A stretch of 63,599 nucleotides of DNA from Candidatus Falkowbacteria bacterium UBA917 (GCA_002293855.1 DBEB01000010.1:1-63599); one strand, 5' to 3'. Positions 8,350 to 17,695 are shown, counted from the first letter of the stretch. The notes: generated by a model from the sequence alone, not told the origin. Numbers and translations are program-made.

Positions 8350-9354
8350 TTATAGATTGATTAAAAAATTTTCTAAGGCTAGCTGCGGATTAACATTAGC
8401 GTTTAAATATAACCGAGCTTGACTAATTAGCTTAGTAGCGTCAACTAAACGTTTCAGGCTAAAACGCCCCTTACAATCATTGAGCTTCGCTCTTAAGCTG
8501 TCATTGTGAATGAGCTCTGGTTGATCGAGATTGAGTAAGAGCAAATCTCGAATGAGAGTTTGAAAAACTATCAGCAAATTAGCATGATTGGAACTGTCAG
8601 CTGAACGCTCTTTGATAAGCCGCTCAGTTAGACTGAGTCGAGCTGATAGATCAGCAGTCAGGGCTGCGAGACAAGCATCAGCCAAGCTGATTCTTTCATT
8701 ATAAAAAGTTTCGCTAGCTAAATAGCTTTCAGTTAAACCAAATTTACCCATAGAGAGATGAGCGATGGATTTGGCTAAGGTGCGCTTCAGACCGACTTCT
8801 TTAACCAAATGATCAAAGAGCGTATTAGTTGATACTTGTCGGAACTGAATGAGCTGACTACGAGAGACAATAGTGGCCGGCAAAGTCCCGAGATCCGTAA
8901 CCAAGAGCACAATGACAATGCGAGCACCTGGTTCTTCGAGAGTTTTGAGGAGGCTGTTGGCTGCTGAGATACTTAGAGTTTCGGCATTGTTGATGAGTAC
9001 AAAGCGGTAATTACCAGCAAGAGCTGAGAGGCTGAGCTGAGAGATGAGTTTTTTGATCTGCTCGATACCGATGCCTTTTTTGTCAGTTTCGATCTGTAGC
9101 TGATAGAGATCTGGGAAAAGGCCGTGGGAGAGACTGTGACAGTTAGCACAAAGACCGCAAGGATAGGCATCGGCACTGAGACAAGCTAGCGCCTGAAAGA
9201 GCCAAGCAGCAGCTCGAGCGGTCACGACGCTATCATGACCAGTGAGGATATAGGAGCCGGATAAGTGGCGGTTACGACCCAAATCAGCTAGTTTTTGGAC
9301 TAGGGAGAGAGCTGGTGCATTGCCAATAATTTGCTGCTGAAGAGATTTGGACAT
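8350..9354 (-). CDS. holB: DNA polymerase III delta' subunit
   Basis: 334 residues. An AAA+ clamp-loader fold with a four-Cys zinc module (about 58-70: CxxCANC-type), the segment 'NAETLSISAANSLLKTLEEP' and a sensor-like 'IVSRSQLIQF'. The Walker A region is degenerate (GHDSVVTAR), as expected for delta', which does not bind ATP. The protein helps load the sliding clamp. It is the first gene of the operon. The promoter -10 box ends 7 bases before the ATG, so its mRNA is predicted to be leaderless. No SD sequence. Confidence 0.92.
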   Translation of the reverse strand: MSKSLQQQIIGNAPALSLVQKLADLGRNRHLSGSYILTGHDSVVTARAAAWLFQALACLSADAYPCGLCANCHSLSHGLFPDLYQLQIETDKKGIGIEQIKKLISQLSLSALAGNYRFVLINNAETLSISAANSLLKTLEEPGARIVIVLLVTDLGTLPATIVSRSQLIQFRQVSTNTLFDHLVKEVGLKRTLAKSIAHLSMGKFGLTESYLASETFYNERISLADACLAALTADLSARLSLTERLIKERSADSSNHANLLIVFQTLIRDLLLLNLDQPELIHNDSLRAKLNDCKGRFSLKRLVDATKLISQARLYLNANVNPQLALENFLINL

Positions 9355-9360
9355 AGCTCT

Positions 9361-9389
9361 ATCCTAACACAGCCAGTAGTTAATTTCAA
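9361..9389 (-). promoter_or_regulatory. Promoter of holB operon, predicting a leaderless mRNA
   Basis: Minus strand: TTGAAA (9384-9389), 17 bases, TAGGAT (9361-9366). Seven bases downstream of the -10 is the A of the holB ATG (9354), so transcription should begin at or within a base of the start codon. Confidence 0.7.
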
Positions 9390-9404
9390 TTGAGTTTAGC
9401 ACCC

Positions 9405-9479
9405 CGAGCTGAGGCTCAGTCCTGCTTGTTGGGAGCCGACCCCTCAGTCCTGCGGACAGCTCCCCTTAGTAAGGGGAGC
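9405..9479. repeat. REP-like palindromic repeat, copy 1
   Basis: A GC-richer stretch in an AT-rich intergenic region. It holds two 'CTCAGTCCTGC' half-elements and the palindrome AGCTCCCCTTAGTAAGGGGAGC (centre near 9468). The segment 9438-9479 matches 55467-55509 in reverse complement nearly base for base apart from a 5-6 base variable part, so it is a dispersed element in opposite orientation. No coding sequence. Confidence 0.75.
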
Positions 9480-9480
9480 A

Positions 9481-9514
9481 TAAAAAAATCCCCAAGACCG
9501 TTAAGGCTTGGGGA
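9481..9514 (-). terminator. Terminator of the secreted dockerin protein gene
   Basis: An 8-bp stem TCCCCAAG/CTTGGGGA (9489-9496 and 9507-9514) followed on the minus strand by seven T. It lies 20 bases after the stop codon. Confidence 0.88.
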
Positions 9515-9534
9515 TATAATGAAAGAAAGAACAA

Positions 9535-11352
9535 TTATTTAGTAATCAGTACTGAACCGTGTCCAGTAAGCGAAGTAGTGCTAAGTCGCCAAAAATAGGC
9601 GCCACTAGCTAGATTGAGCTGTATAGAACCGCTACCATCAAGCTTATCAGAATAAAGCAACTGGCCAGCGCTGGAATAAATAACCAAGCTAGCGAGTTCA
9701 TCTAACTGATAATTAACCAGGCCGTAGCTACTGATCTTGATCATGGATTTGACTACAATCTCATCAACAGAGTTGGTGCTGATCTTTTTTAAGAGCTCAT
9801 CAACATCTTTTTGATTGATCGTGCCATCACCATTGAAGTCAAAAGCCCAGAGCTGATAGAGCTTAGGGTTTTTGAGTCGACCAGCCAAGTAGTCAATCAG
9901 CCGAGTAAGATCAGCTTGATCGAGCTTGGCATTGCCAAAGTTATCATCCGAATCACCTTTTTTGAAGCTCACAAAGATTGGCTTCATGTCCATGGTCCAA
10001 TCGAGAAGCTTAGTAGAGTTAACAGACTTACCCGAGCTGTCTTTGGCGATAATGTTTTCTATCTTTAGATTAACAAAACCATAAGGTAGGTCAGTGAATC
10101 TAAAGTTTAGAATCGCGAAGAGCTTGGGATTATCCGTAGCAAGATTAGCAGGCCAAAAACTTTTGGCGACTAATTCAACGAGATAGCTGTTAGTACCGAC
10201 AGTCGAGGAAGTTTTTTTAACAGTCCCAAAGGAGCCGTCAAAAGAACTAACCACATTATCTAGACTCATATAGTCAGCTACAGTTAATTGAAAAGTAACT
10301 GACCTGATCTTTTTGTCTAGATTGTCAATTTTTAAGCCAGTAATCAGCTCACCGTAGCCTGTCAACTTGTATTTATCCAAGCTAACAATAGGCGCCGATG
10401 CATCAGCCAAGAACTTAACGGTTTCAGTGACCATAGAGAAAGGCTCTTTGAGATCAACCGCCAGACTAATTTCTGTAGCTGTAGTCAGAGCTTTACCAGC
10501 AGACTGAGCAAGGAAATTATTTAGCTTTAGCTCTACAGGTCCCCGGCTATCAGCTGGGAAATTAAGAGTGAGGCTAAATAACTTTTTGTAATCGCTGCTA
10601 GCCGGCACAACTGCATTCATGACGAGTCGCCATTTGCCGTTACCGAGACCGGTAACTGAGGCAACTGCCGGCGAAACGACTGGCTTTGGCCAAGTACTAG
10701 GCAGAATCAAATCTGCAGCTAGACTGTCAAAGCTTTTGCCAGAATACTCGAGATCTAGATTAACTAGATTAAGAGTTTCGGTTCTAGATACTTGAGCATT
10801 GACCAATCTGAGGTTTAATTCAGAGGGTGGTAAATTACCAAGCTCGATAATGATTGAGCGACTTGTTGGAACTGGCAAAGACTTACCACTAGCATCAGTC
10901 ACTCGGAAATTATCGAAGATTACCTTGAGTTGACCAGTTGTTGGAATTGGTTTTTTTGTTTTAAGAAAAAAACTCATAATCTTGCGCAGCTGTGAACTCT
11001 CAGCGAGAAAGTCCGCAGCCTTACCAGGATCCATCCAATAATGAAACTCAAAGCCGGCGCTTTTTGATGTGGGCTGAGTCCATTTAGACTCATCTTTTTT
11101 GCCATCGGCACCGAAGCATTCAGCTGGAATTGGCTCAGCGCCAAAATCCTCACACTGAATGTATTCAAACTTGAGATCAAAGACAAGATCTTTGATGGCT
11201 GGGCTATTGGCCACATGCACATCAAACCAGATGATATTATCCTTGCGATTCACCGGGTAGGACGATTGGTTCATAGACAGGTCAAAGGATTGACCAAACA
11301 CAGAAACAGCACTGACGAGCAGTGCAAACAGAACAGAAACAGAAAGTTTCAT
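9535..11352 (-). CDS. Secreted protein with dockerin-like and C-terminal sorting-like domains
   Basis: 605 residues with an N-terminal signal peptide (about 1-20, cut after VFG). Residues 20-450 are beta-rich with two or three cohesin/adhesin-like sandwich repeats, inferred from alternating hydrophobic strands. Residues about 466-523 form a dockerin-type pair of calcium loops; the second is canonical (DFNGDGTINQKDVDELL). The last ~55 residues (AGQLLY, SGAYFWRL, GSVLITK) closely resemble the type A sorting domain of Bacteroidota type IX secretion. It is a single gene with a consensus promoter, a 62-base leader, a strong SD (AGGAG at 11359-11363, 6-base spacing) and its own terminator, so high expression is likely. 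A cell-surface adhesion or scaffold role is inferred. Confidence 0.8.
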   Translation of the reverse strand: MKLSVSVLFALLVSAVSVFGQSFDLSMNQSSYPVNRKDNIIWFDVHVANSPAIKDLVFDLKFEYIQCEDFGAEPIPAECFGADGKKDESKWTQPTSKSAGFEFHYWMDPGKAADFLAESSQLRKIMSFFLKTKKPIPTTGQLKVIFDNFRVTDASGKSLPVPTSRSIIIELGNLPPSELNLRLVNAQVSRTETLNLVNLDLEYSGKSFDSLAADLILPSTWPKPVVSPAVASVTGLGNGKWRLVMNAVVPASSDYKKLFSLTLNFPADSRGPVELKLNNFLAQSAGKALTTATEISLAVDLKEPFSMVTETVKFLADASAPIVSLDKYKLTGYGELITGLKIDNLDKKIRSVTFQLTVADYMSLDNVVSSFDGSFGTVKKTSSTVGTNSYLVELVAKSFWPANLATDNPKLFAILNFRFTDLPYGFVNLKIENIIAKDSSGKSVNSTKLLDWTMDMKPIFVSFKKGDSDDNFGNAKLDQADLTRLIDYLAGRLKNPKLYQLWAFDFNGDGTINQKDVDELLKKISTNSVDEIVVKSMIKISSYGLVNYQLDELASLVIYSSAGQLLYSDKLDGSGSIQLNLASGAYFWRLSTTSLTGHGSVLITK

Positions 11353-11421
11353 GTAAAACTCCTAAAATATAATGAAGAAAAACAGAATAGAGATTTAATT
11401 TTCAATGAACTTTAATGGTCT

Positions 11422-11450
11422 ATTATATCATAATTGACTGTTTTTGTCAA
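11422..11450 (-). promoter_or_regulatory. Perfect consensus sigma70 promoter of the secreted protein
   Basis: Minus strand: TTGACA (11445-11450), exactly 17 bases, TATAAT (11422-11427). The predicted start is near 11415, giving a ~62-base leader with an SD. It is the only fully consensus promoter seen in the window. Confidence 0.9.
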
Positions 11451-11490
11451 TAGTTAGGCTCTTTGGCCTTATTTTGGCTAATTTTAATAT

Positions 11491-11517
11491 AAAATAAAGG
11501 CTATCTACTGATAGCCT
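11491..11517 (-). terminator. Terminator of the small membrane protein gene
   Basis: Stem AGGCTATC/GATAGCCT with a TACT loop (11498-11517), followed on the minus strand by a T-rich tract. It lies 8 bases after the stop codon of the 11525-12061 gene. Confidence 0.85.
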
Positions 11518-11524
11518 GAATAAT

Positions 11525-12061
11525 TTAGTTGTTAGTGCCAGAATTAAAATGATTGAGACTTTGATTGGTTTGACTCAATAAAGACTCCATTTTTTTCTCA
11601 TCTTTGAGATAAGTTCTCTTAGCCATAGTTCTCAGATCGCTGATCGTGCTTAATCGATATCTGTAAACCAAGATCAAGAGACAAGTCTGTATACCGATAT
11701 AATATGGCAACTGCTCGCAAAAATAAAAATTGTTGTAGCGAAAATTAAAACGCCAGATGATTAGCTCGATGCTAAATATACCAAAACAGATAAGCCAGAA
11801 AGACTGAGACCAAAAACTACTACAAAGAGCCTTTACAAAACTATTGCGGATAGAATCTTCTTGTCTAGTCAAAGTAACTATAAAATGCTTATTGATGAGA
11901 TTGTAGTCAGCGTGTCTTTGGTACTGATGTGTTATGTCTAGCATAATTTCATCAACCAAAGCGCGTCGAGAACGCCAATTAAAATCATAGATCACGAGTA
12001 GCCAATGCCAACAAAGGGCAATAAAACAAAAATCGCTTAAAGCTAAAAAAATTGTTTTCAC
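11525..12061 (-). CDS. Orphan membrane protein, GTG start
   Basis: 178 residues, no family recognised. Hydrophobic segments at about 2-22, 83-103 and 115-135 suggest three membrane passes. A charged loop of about 60 residues lies between the first two and a polar tail (KKMESLLSQTNQSLNHF) ends the protein. It is unusually rich in Phe, Tyr, Trp and Cys compared with neighbours. The start is GTG, supported by an AAGGA sequence 7 bases upstream (12069-12073). It has its own terminator and sits after the glycosyltransferase gene with an 82-base gap, so it is probably a separate unit. Confidence 0.7.
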   Translation of the reverse strand: MKTIFLALSDFCFIALCWHWLLVIYDFNWRSRRALVDEIMLDITHQYQRHADYNLINKHFIVTLTRQEDSIRNSFVKALCSSFWSQSFWLICFGIFSIELIIWRFNFRYNNFYFCEQLPYYIGIQTCLLILVYRYRLSTISDLRTMAKRTYLKDEKKMESLLSQTNQSLNHFNSGTNN

Positions 12062-12143
12062 GATCTAATCCTTTCACAATAAATAAAAAGAACTGAGTTT
12101 ATTACTAATAATAAACCACAGTAGTTTTAAAAAAGCAAATTGA

Positions 12144-13400
12144 TTAGCTCTGGAGAATATCCAGTGTTTCGCTGGCACATTTGCGCCAACTAAAATCATT
12201 AACACGAGCTAGACCACTGGCGCTTAGCTTTGACTGCAGAGCTTGATCACTAATCAGAGCGAAGATTTTGTCAGCCATGTCGGCAGGAGAATTAGGATCA
12301 AAGAGTACAGCGCAGTCAGCGACGACTTCACGAACTGGAGCAATGTCAGAAGCGGCAATGGGCGTGCCACAGGCCATGGCTTGGAGAAGTGGGATACCAA
12401 AGCCTTCGTAGTTAGACGGGAAGATAAAGGCGCTAGCGGCGTTATAAATATCTGGGAGAGACTTTTCTTCGATCCAACCCGGCATCAAGACTTCGCGTTC
12501 TAAATTGTATTCACTGATGTTGTATTTGACTTCATCAAAACCATAACTAGCATCCCCTACCAAGACTAGCTTGTGCTTGATTTCCGGATGATGATGCTTG
12601 ATGAGTGCAAAGGCCTCGATCAACTCAGAGATGTTTTTCTTTTTTTCTAAACGGCCAACATAAAAAATAAAAGGCGTTGTGATGCCATTAACTCGAAGAG
12701 TTGCTTCAGCGTCAGAGCGATCAAGCTGACGATAGATTTGGTTATTGTAACCATTGTGCACGACTGCAATCTTGGCTGGATCAGCCTGATAGACAGAGAT
12801 GAGCTCCTGGCGTGAGAACTCAGAAATAGTAATGACTTTGTGCGCCGCTTTGAGTGCAAAGGCAGTTGACCAGTCAAGATAATCAGTCTGCGTAGCACCA
12901 AAGCGACCGAGAGTAAACAGGCGTACCAGAGTATTGATAAAATTATTACGATAAGCGACACGATCTTGTTCGTAGAGTTTGAGATTGCGCTTGAAACCTA
13001 TGTCATGAATAGTGACAACCGAGCGACGAGGATGAATCAGTGGCAAGGTGTGCGCTGGCACAAAGAGTAAATCTGGCTTATGAAAAAGCATCTCTAGCGA
13101 CAAACCACCGAGAGTCCAAAAGAACTTAAAGGGCCAAGACAGAACCTTGGCACGGAAATTGTGATGAGGACTTACTAGGGTTTGAAAACCATACTGATCA
13201 AAAGTAGCCGGACCAGTCATAGGATCAACCTCCTCGGCAGAGAGATCAGCTAGACCGCCGATCAATGGTCGATCAGTATAGAGAATGTATTGATTGTCTT
13301 TATCCAAACGAGCAAGCTCACGGATGAGATAAAAGGCGTACCATTCGGTACCACTTTTGTGTAATTTATTAGCACGACTAGCATCAATACCAATGAGCAT
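12144..13400 (-). CDS. GT4-family glycosyltransferase
   Basis: 418 residues. A GT-B fold: N-terminal acceptor half, then the C-terminal nucleotide-sugar half with 'FIFYVGRLEKKKNISELIEAF' and the EX7E-type motif in 'NYEGFGIPLLQAMACGTPIAAS'. Such retaining enzymes build exopolysaccharide, lipid-linked sugars or teichoic-like polymers; the substrate cannot be read from sequence. The ATG at 13400 is chosen over an upstream TTG because it leaves a 1-base gap to mreB and gives the expected 'MLIGIDASRANK' start. It is the last gene of the adaptor-to-glycosyltransferase run, which links envelope export, cell shape and glycan synthesis. Confidence 0.9.
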   Translation of the reverse strand: MLIGIDASRANKLHKSGTEWYAFYLIRELARLDKDNQYILYTDRPLIGGLADLSAEEVDPMTGPATFDQYGFQTLVSPHHNFRAKVLSWPFKFFWTLGGLSLEMLFHKPDLLFVPAHTLPLIHPRRSVVTIHDIGFKRNLKLYEQDRVAYRNNFINTLVRLFTLGRFGATQTDYLDWSTAFALKAAHKVITISEFSRQELISVYQADPAKIAVVHNGYNNQIYRQLDRSDAEATLRVNGITTPFIFYVGRLEKKKNISELIEAFALIKHHHPEIKHKLVLVGDASYGFDEVKYNISEYNLEREVLMPGWIEEKSLPDIYNAASAFIFPSNYEGFGIPLLQAMACGTPIAASDIAPVREVVADCAVLFDPNSPADMADKIFALISDQALQSKLSASGLARVNDFSWRKCASETLDILQS

Positions 13401-13401
13401 A

Positions 13402-14409
13402 TTATTTGGTAGCAAAGATGCTACGTTTATAAGAATTTAAGTTTTCTAAAGAAATGCCGGTGCCACGAGCGACGCAGAGCTGAGCTTCGTCGGCAATGAA
13501 GACTGGCACATCAGTGGTGCGATAGATTAGCTGATCAATATTACGTAGCAAGGAAGTGCCACCGGATAAGACCATACCTTTATCCATAATATCCGCTGAC
13601 AATTCTGGTGGAGTTTGTGAGAGGACATTTTTGATAGTATTGATAATGAGCTCTAGAGAGCTTTGTAAAGCTTCGGTTACGTCATCGGAATTAACGATGA
13701 TATTACGAGGTAAGCCCGTGAGAATGTCACGACCTTTGATTTCGAGGGTTAATTTGTCTTCGAGATAGAGGGCACTGCCGATATTAATTTTGACGTCTTC
13801 GGCAGTTCGTTCACCGATCGAGAGATTGTATTTGCGGCGAATATGATCAGTGATAGCAGCGTCAAATTTGTTGCCACCGACACGCACAGAAGTAGCTACG
13901 ACCACACCGCCGAGCGAAATGACAGCCATTTCAGCAGTACCGCCACCGATGTCGACAATCATATGACCAGAGGCTGAACCAATCGGAATGTCAGCGCCGA
14001 TAGCAGCGGCAATTGGCTCCTTGATGATATAAGCCGCTTTGGCGCCAGCGGCGATAGTAGCATCAATAACAGCACGACGTTCAGTTGAAGTAATACCAGC
14101 AGGGACTGCTACCATGACTTCAGGACGAAAGAGTCGCATACCACCCAGAGCTTTGTTGATGAAGTAGCGTAACATGGCTTCAGTAGTGTGATAATCAGCA
14201 ATAACACCATCTTTGAGTGGTTTAACCGCCAAGATATTGTCAGGTGTGCGACCTAACATGTCTTTGGCTTCGTTGCCAACAGCGATGATTTTTTTATCAA
14301 TAGTAGAAATAGCTACGACACTAGGCTCATTGATAATAATCCCCTTCTTGGGGACATAAACTAGAGTATAAGTGGTACCGAGATCAATGCCAATGCGTTT
14401 GATAAACAT
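13402..14409 (-). CDS. mreB: Rod-shape actin homologue MreB
   Basis: 335 residues, full length. Actin-fold motifs are intact: phosphate 1 'GIDLGTTYTLVYV', phosphate 2 'MIVDIGGGTAEMAVI' and the adenosine motif 'VLSGGTSLL'. Membrane-associated MreB filaments guide the lateral cell-wall machinery. It sits 12 bases after the DUF4012 gene and 1 base before the glycosyltransferase gene; mreC, mreD and a pbp2 homologue are not in the window. Together with mraY, ftsW and murG downstream it implies a rod or elongated cell with peptidoglycan. No SD sequence. Confidence 0.95.
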   Translation of the reverse strand: MFIKRIGIDLGTTYTLVYVPKKGIIINEPSVVAISTIDKKIIAVGNEAKDMLGRTPDNILAVKPLKDGVIADYHTTEAMLRYFINKALGGMRLFRPEVMVAVPAGITSTERRAVIDATIAAGAKAAYIIKEPIAAAIGADIPIGSASGHMIVDIGGGTAEMAVISLGGVVVATSVRVGGNKFDAAITDHIRRKYNLSIGERTAEDVKINIGSALYLEDKLTLEIKGRDILTGLPRNIIVNSDDVTEALQSSLELIINTIKNVLSQTPPELSADIMDKGMVLSGGTSLLRNIDQLIYRTTDVPVFIADEAQLCVARGTGISLENLNSYKRSIFATK

Positions 14410-14421
14410 AAGATGATGAAG

Positions 14422-16425
14422 CTAATAGAAAGAAACTGAGAAATTTTTATCGAGATCAAGGTTGTCACGCCAAGTGATTTGGTTATTAGCCAAAGTAGCA
14501 TGTAAACTCTGAGGGTCAAAAGCCCGAATCGACTTAACAAAATTGAGATTAACTCGCAGATCATTGACTGTGCTACCTGGTTGTTTTTGGATAGTCAACT
14601 GATATTTTTTGGCACGGACACTTTGCCAAATACTATCAGGCAAAAGGTATTCAAAAGATAGATGGCCGATTTTACCCGGCTCTATCTCTAGCCAGCCACC
14701 GAAGTAAGTTTTACCTAATTCTGTGCCGACAGTCAAATCCTGCTCCGAACCAAAGAAACCAGCGGCTTTACGTAATTTACTTCCTTCTGGCACAAAGACT
14801 CTGGTGTAACTCCTGTACTTGGTAGTTTTCCAAGTATAAGAGCCAGTGTTAGCATAATTGACAGTTAGCTTGGCGACTAAGCCCTCTGGAGTTTCTTGTA
14901 ATTGATAATCTAGATTGCGATTAATCACAGCATCGGTTTTGAGAGCAGCCAGGTTAGCGTCGACCACCATCACATAATCATCTTTGCTTTGACTGATGTG
15001 ACCATCCCAGTTACTAGATCGGAGGTAACTGGCCAAATCAGGATCAGTAGCGTAGACAAGGATGTTTTTGCGATTAAGATTGTTTTGCAAGGTTGTGAGT
15101 ATTTCAGGACGACGAGAGTCGAGACTAGTAATTAATTTGTCATACATAACAGCGGAGATACGACCAATGTCAGCTTTACGATTCCAACTAGAGAGACCGA
15201 GGGCTTGGTAGTCTTTCTCAGTGGTGGACTGTAAAAGCTCCATAAAATTAGTCTTGGTATAGACACGATTATCAACCTTGATCGGACCAGTGATATCCAA
15301 AAAATCTGTGATCAAGTCAGGTGTCACAGCGACGATGAAATCAAACTGGTCGGGCCTCGCTGGACTTGCCAGCAACTTATTTTCTTCACGATAAAACCAA
15401 GCTATTTTTTCAGCTGAACTAGGCCAATCCGGTGACCAGTTAGCATCACGGAAATACCAATAATTAACCCCGAGATATTTTTTGAGTGGAGCTGGTGGAT
15501 CGATCTTAAACTTATCCTTGACCGGCATATCTAAATGATAAGAGTCATGAGTACTGAGCTTGGTAATTTCACCATTGTTGATCTCCATCACGCCGTAACT
15601 ACCGATAAAACCACCGGTGGGGCGTAACTCGTGGTTGTTTTGCAAGATAATTAACCAACGACTAGGCTCTGGATAACCCATGGCTCTCGGTAGGGTTTGA
15701 GCATAAAAATTAGCCGAACTGACAGTTTGACTAAATTTGTCTAAATGATCGGTGATAATGTCAAAATCAATTTGTGCTAGCTTAAAAAAATCTGGTTCGC
15801 CGATAGCAGCGAGCTCAACACTGATGGCAGCGAGATCTTTTTGAGCTTGAGCTAACTCGGGAGCAGCAGCAGTAACCGATTGCCAAAAAGCTCGCTTGTC
15901 AGTTGGACTGAGCTTGGTATAATTGGGCAGCGAATAATCTGGCAAAATAGATAGAACACCGATTGAACTATCGGTCAAAGTTGAGGCGGTAGTAGTAAGA
16001 CGCAATGACAATTCAACAAGTCGCTCTAGATCAGAGAGCTGGGAGTGAAAATAAGGAGTCCAAGCAATTGGAGTAGAACGAATCAGCTTCAAGCTAGTGC
16101 CGGTGCGCTCAAGCAATGACCGAGCCTCACCAAGATCACTTTGAGCAGTCACTAAGTCACGATTTTGATAGGCAATTAGACTTTGTTCGAGCTTGACTTT
16201 GGCTAAAGTAGCGTTGTGATAAGCGTCTTTGACAGCTGGTAAAATATACCAGAGATTAATAAGACTGGTGATCACTATGATCACTGCTGCCCAGATAGCC
16301 AGATTCAAAAACCGCAGCCAAGGGCCAGCTGGCTTAGCGGGCCTCGAGTGTGATTGAGAAGAACTACGATTTAATTCGTGATGATAAATATCTAGCAGTT
16401 TCTTGGGTTTATGAAAATTAAACAT
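14422..16425 (-). CDS. DUF4012 membrane-anchored extracellular protein
   Basis: 667 residues from the ATG at 16425; a longer TTG-started frame would overlap the permease gene and adds a non-matching N-terminus. One membrane segment at about 41-62 is followed by a coiled-coil-like region (about 65-220) and the DUF4012 core with 'ELRPTGGFIGSYGVMEINNGEI'. DUF4012 proteins occur in Actinobacteria and CPR near polysaccharide and envelope genes; their biochemical role is unknown. It lies 4 bases after the permease and 12 bases before mreB. Confidence 0.85.
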   Translation of the reverse strand: MFNFHKPKKLLDIYHHELNRSSSQSHSRPAKPAGPWLRFLNLAIWAAVIIVITSLINLWYILPAVKDAYHNATLAKVKLEQSLIAYQNRDLVTAQSDLGEARSLLERTGTSLKLIRSTPIAWTPYFHSQLSDLERLVELSLRLTTTASTLTDSSIGVLSILPDYSLPNYTKLSPTDKRAFWQSVTAAAPELAQAQKDLAAISVELAAIGEPDFFKLAQIDFDIITDHLDKFSQTVSSANFYAQTLPRAMGYPEPSRWLIILQNNHELRPTGGFIGSYGVMEINNGEITKLSTHDSYHLDMPVKDKFKIDPPAPLKKYLGVNYWYFRDANWSPDWPSSAEKIAWFYREENKLLASPARPDQFDFIVAVTPDLITDFLDITGPIKVDNRVYTKTNFMELLQSTTEKDYQALGLSSWNRKADIGRISAVMYDKLITSLDSRRPEILTTLQNNLNRKNILVYATDPDLASYLRSSNWDGHISQSKDDYVMVVDANLAALKTDAVINRNLDYQLQETPEGLVAKLTVNYANTGSYTWKTTKYRSYTRVFVPEGSKLRKAAGFFGSEQDLTVGTELGKTYFGGWLEIEPGKIGHLSFEYLLPDSIWQSVRAKKYQLTIQKQPGSTVNDLRVNLNFVKSIRAFDPQSLHATLANNQITWRDNLDLDKNFSVSFY

Positions 16426-16429
16426 AGAG

Positions 16430-17695
16430 TTATTCGCTGCGTAAGGCTTCAATTGGATCAAGCTTAGCAGCACGACGAGCCGGATAGACGCCAAAGACTA
16501 CACCAAAAATAAAAGAAAAAAATAAAGCGACCACATAAGCCTTGATAGGAATAATAAAACGCCAATCCAGTCCATAAGCTCGAGCTCCCAAGGCCAGTAA
16601 CCAAGACAAGCTAACACCAATAACGATACCGACTAGTCCACCAATAAGAGTGATGAGGATAGCTTCAAAGAGGAACTGACGCATAATCTGATCATAGGTA
16701 GCGCCAACGGCTTTGCGCAGACCGATCTCGGAGGTACGTTCAGAAACAATAACATACATAATATTCATAATACCAACACCGCCGACAATCAGAGAAATAA
16801 CCACGATAGCAAGTAGTAGCAGAGTAATGGCGCCAGTAATAGTCTTGAGAGTATCAAGTTGCTCAGTCATAGTGCTGACTCGGAAATCATCACGAGCCTC
16901 ATCGGTGATATCATGGTTAGTGCGAATGATATAAGCTGCTTCCATAGCAGTGTCTTCGGCTAGATCAGGATTGCGCAATTGATGAACCATCATGGTGATG
17001 TGATCTACGCCCATGATTTTCTTTTGCAAGCTACGGATTGGCATGTAGATAAAATCATCAAAATCAACAAACATAAAAGCGCCTCGTGGAGCCATAACAC
17101 CGATGACTTGAAACTTTTCACGACGGATCTGGACATAGCGACCCAGTGGCTCAGCGTCACCAAACAACTTCTCAGCTATTTTATCACCCAAGACAACAAC
17201 AGGAGTGAGACCACGATCCTCGGCCTCGGTAAAAAAACGACCGCGAGCCAGCTTGGTAGCATCAATATCTAGGAAACTAGCCGAGACACCGTAAACCATA
17301 GAGCGACGCAACTCGGAACGATAAGAAACTTGCTCTTGGCTAATCATAGCGCCATAAGCAGCCTTGATGTTTTTGGACTCAGCAACAGCTTCCATATCAT
17401 CCAAAGTGAGCGAGGTGATTTGTACGCCTTGGACAATGGCATTAGCTGACTCTGATTGACCAGCATCACCGCTTTTGGCGTTGGGCACTTTAACTTCAGT
17501 TTGAATAATATCAGTACCAAAAGATTCAACCTGACCCAAGACCAAAGAATAAATACCCTCACCTGCTGAATAAACAATAATGACCGAAGCAATACCGATG
17601 ACGATACCCAAAATAGTCAACGCTGTTCGAGCTTTGTTAGCGATCATGGTTCTGAGAGCCAGAACAATAGAATGTAGGAGGGCGCGATTATTCAT
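16430..17695 (-). CDS. MacB-like ABC transporter permease, copy 2
   Basis: 421 residues from the ATG at 17695; an upstream TTG is less likely. Topology is typical of MacB/FtsX permeases: one N-terminal membrane helix with 'KARTALTILGIVIGIASVIIVYS', a ~220-residue extracellular MacB periplasmic core, then three helices in the FtsX domain with 'VGGVGIMNIMYVIVSERTSEIGLRKAVGA' and a C-terminal 'PARRAAKLDPIEALR' coupling motif. No fused ATPase. It overlaps the first permease by 8 bases. The two probably form a heterodimer served by the neighbouring ATPase. Confidence 0.92.
   Translation of the reverse strand: MNNRALLHSIVLALRTMIANKARTALTILGIVIGIASVIIVYSAGEGIYSLVLGQVESFGTDIIQTEVKVPNAKSGDAGQSESANAIVQGVQITSLTLDDMEAVAESKNIKAAYGAMISQEQVSYRSELRRSMVYGVSASFLDIDATKLARGRFFTEAEDRGLTPVVVLGDKIAEKLFGDAEPLGRYVQIRREKFQVIGVMAPRGAFMFVDFDDFIYMPIRSLQKKIMGVDHITMMVHQLRNPDLAEDTAMEAAYIIRTNHDITDEARDDFRVSTMTEQLDTLKTITGAITLLLLAIVVISLIVGGVGIMNIMYVIVSERTSEIGLRKAVGATYDQIMRQFLFEAILITLIGGLVGIVIGVSLSWLLALGARAYGLDWRFIIPIKAYVVALFFSFIFGVVFGVYPARRAAKLDPIEALRSE

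Noticed and set aside
9535..11352. Assigning the window to Bacteroidota because of the sorting-like C-terminus
   Set aside because: Gene content (no L30, DUF4012, CxxC-x17-CxxC, VirB6-like operon) fits CPR, and one domain is not enough to outweigh it.
16426..16494. Longer DUF4012 start at 16494
   Set aside because: It uses TTG, overlaps the permease by 65 bases and adds residues unrelated to the family.
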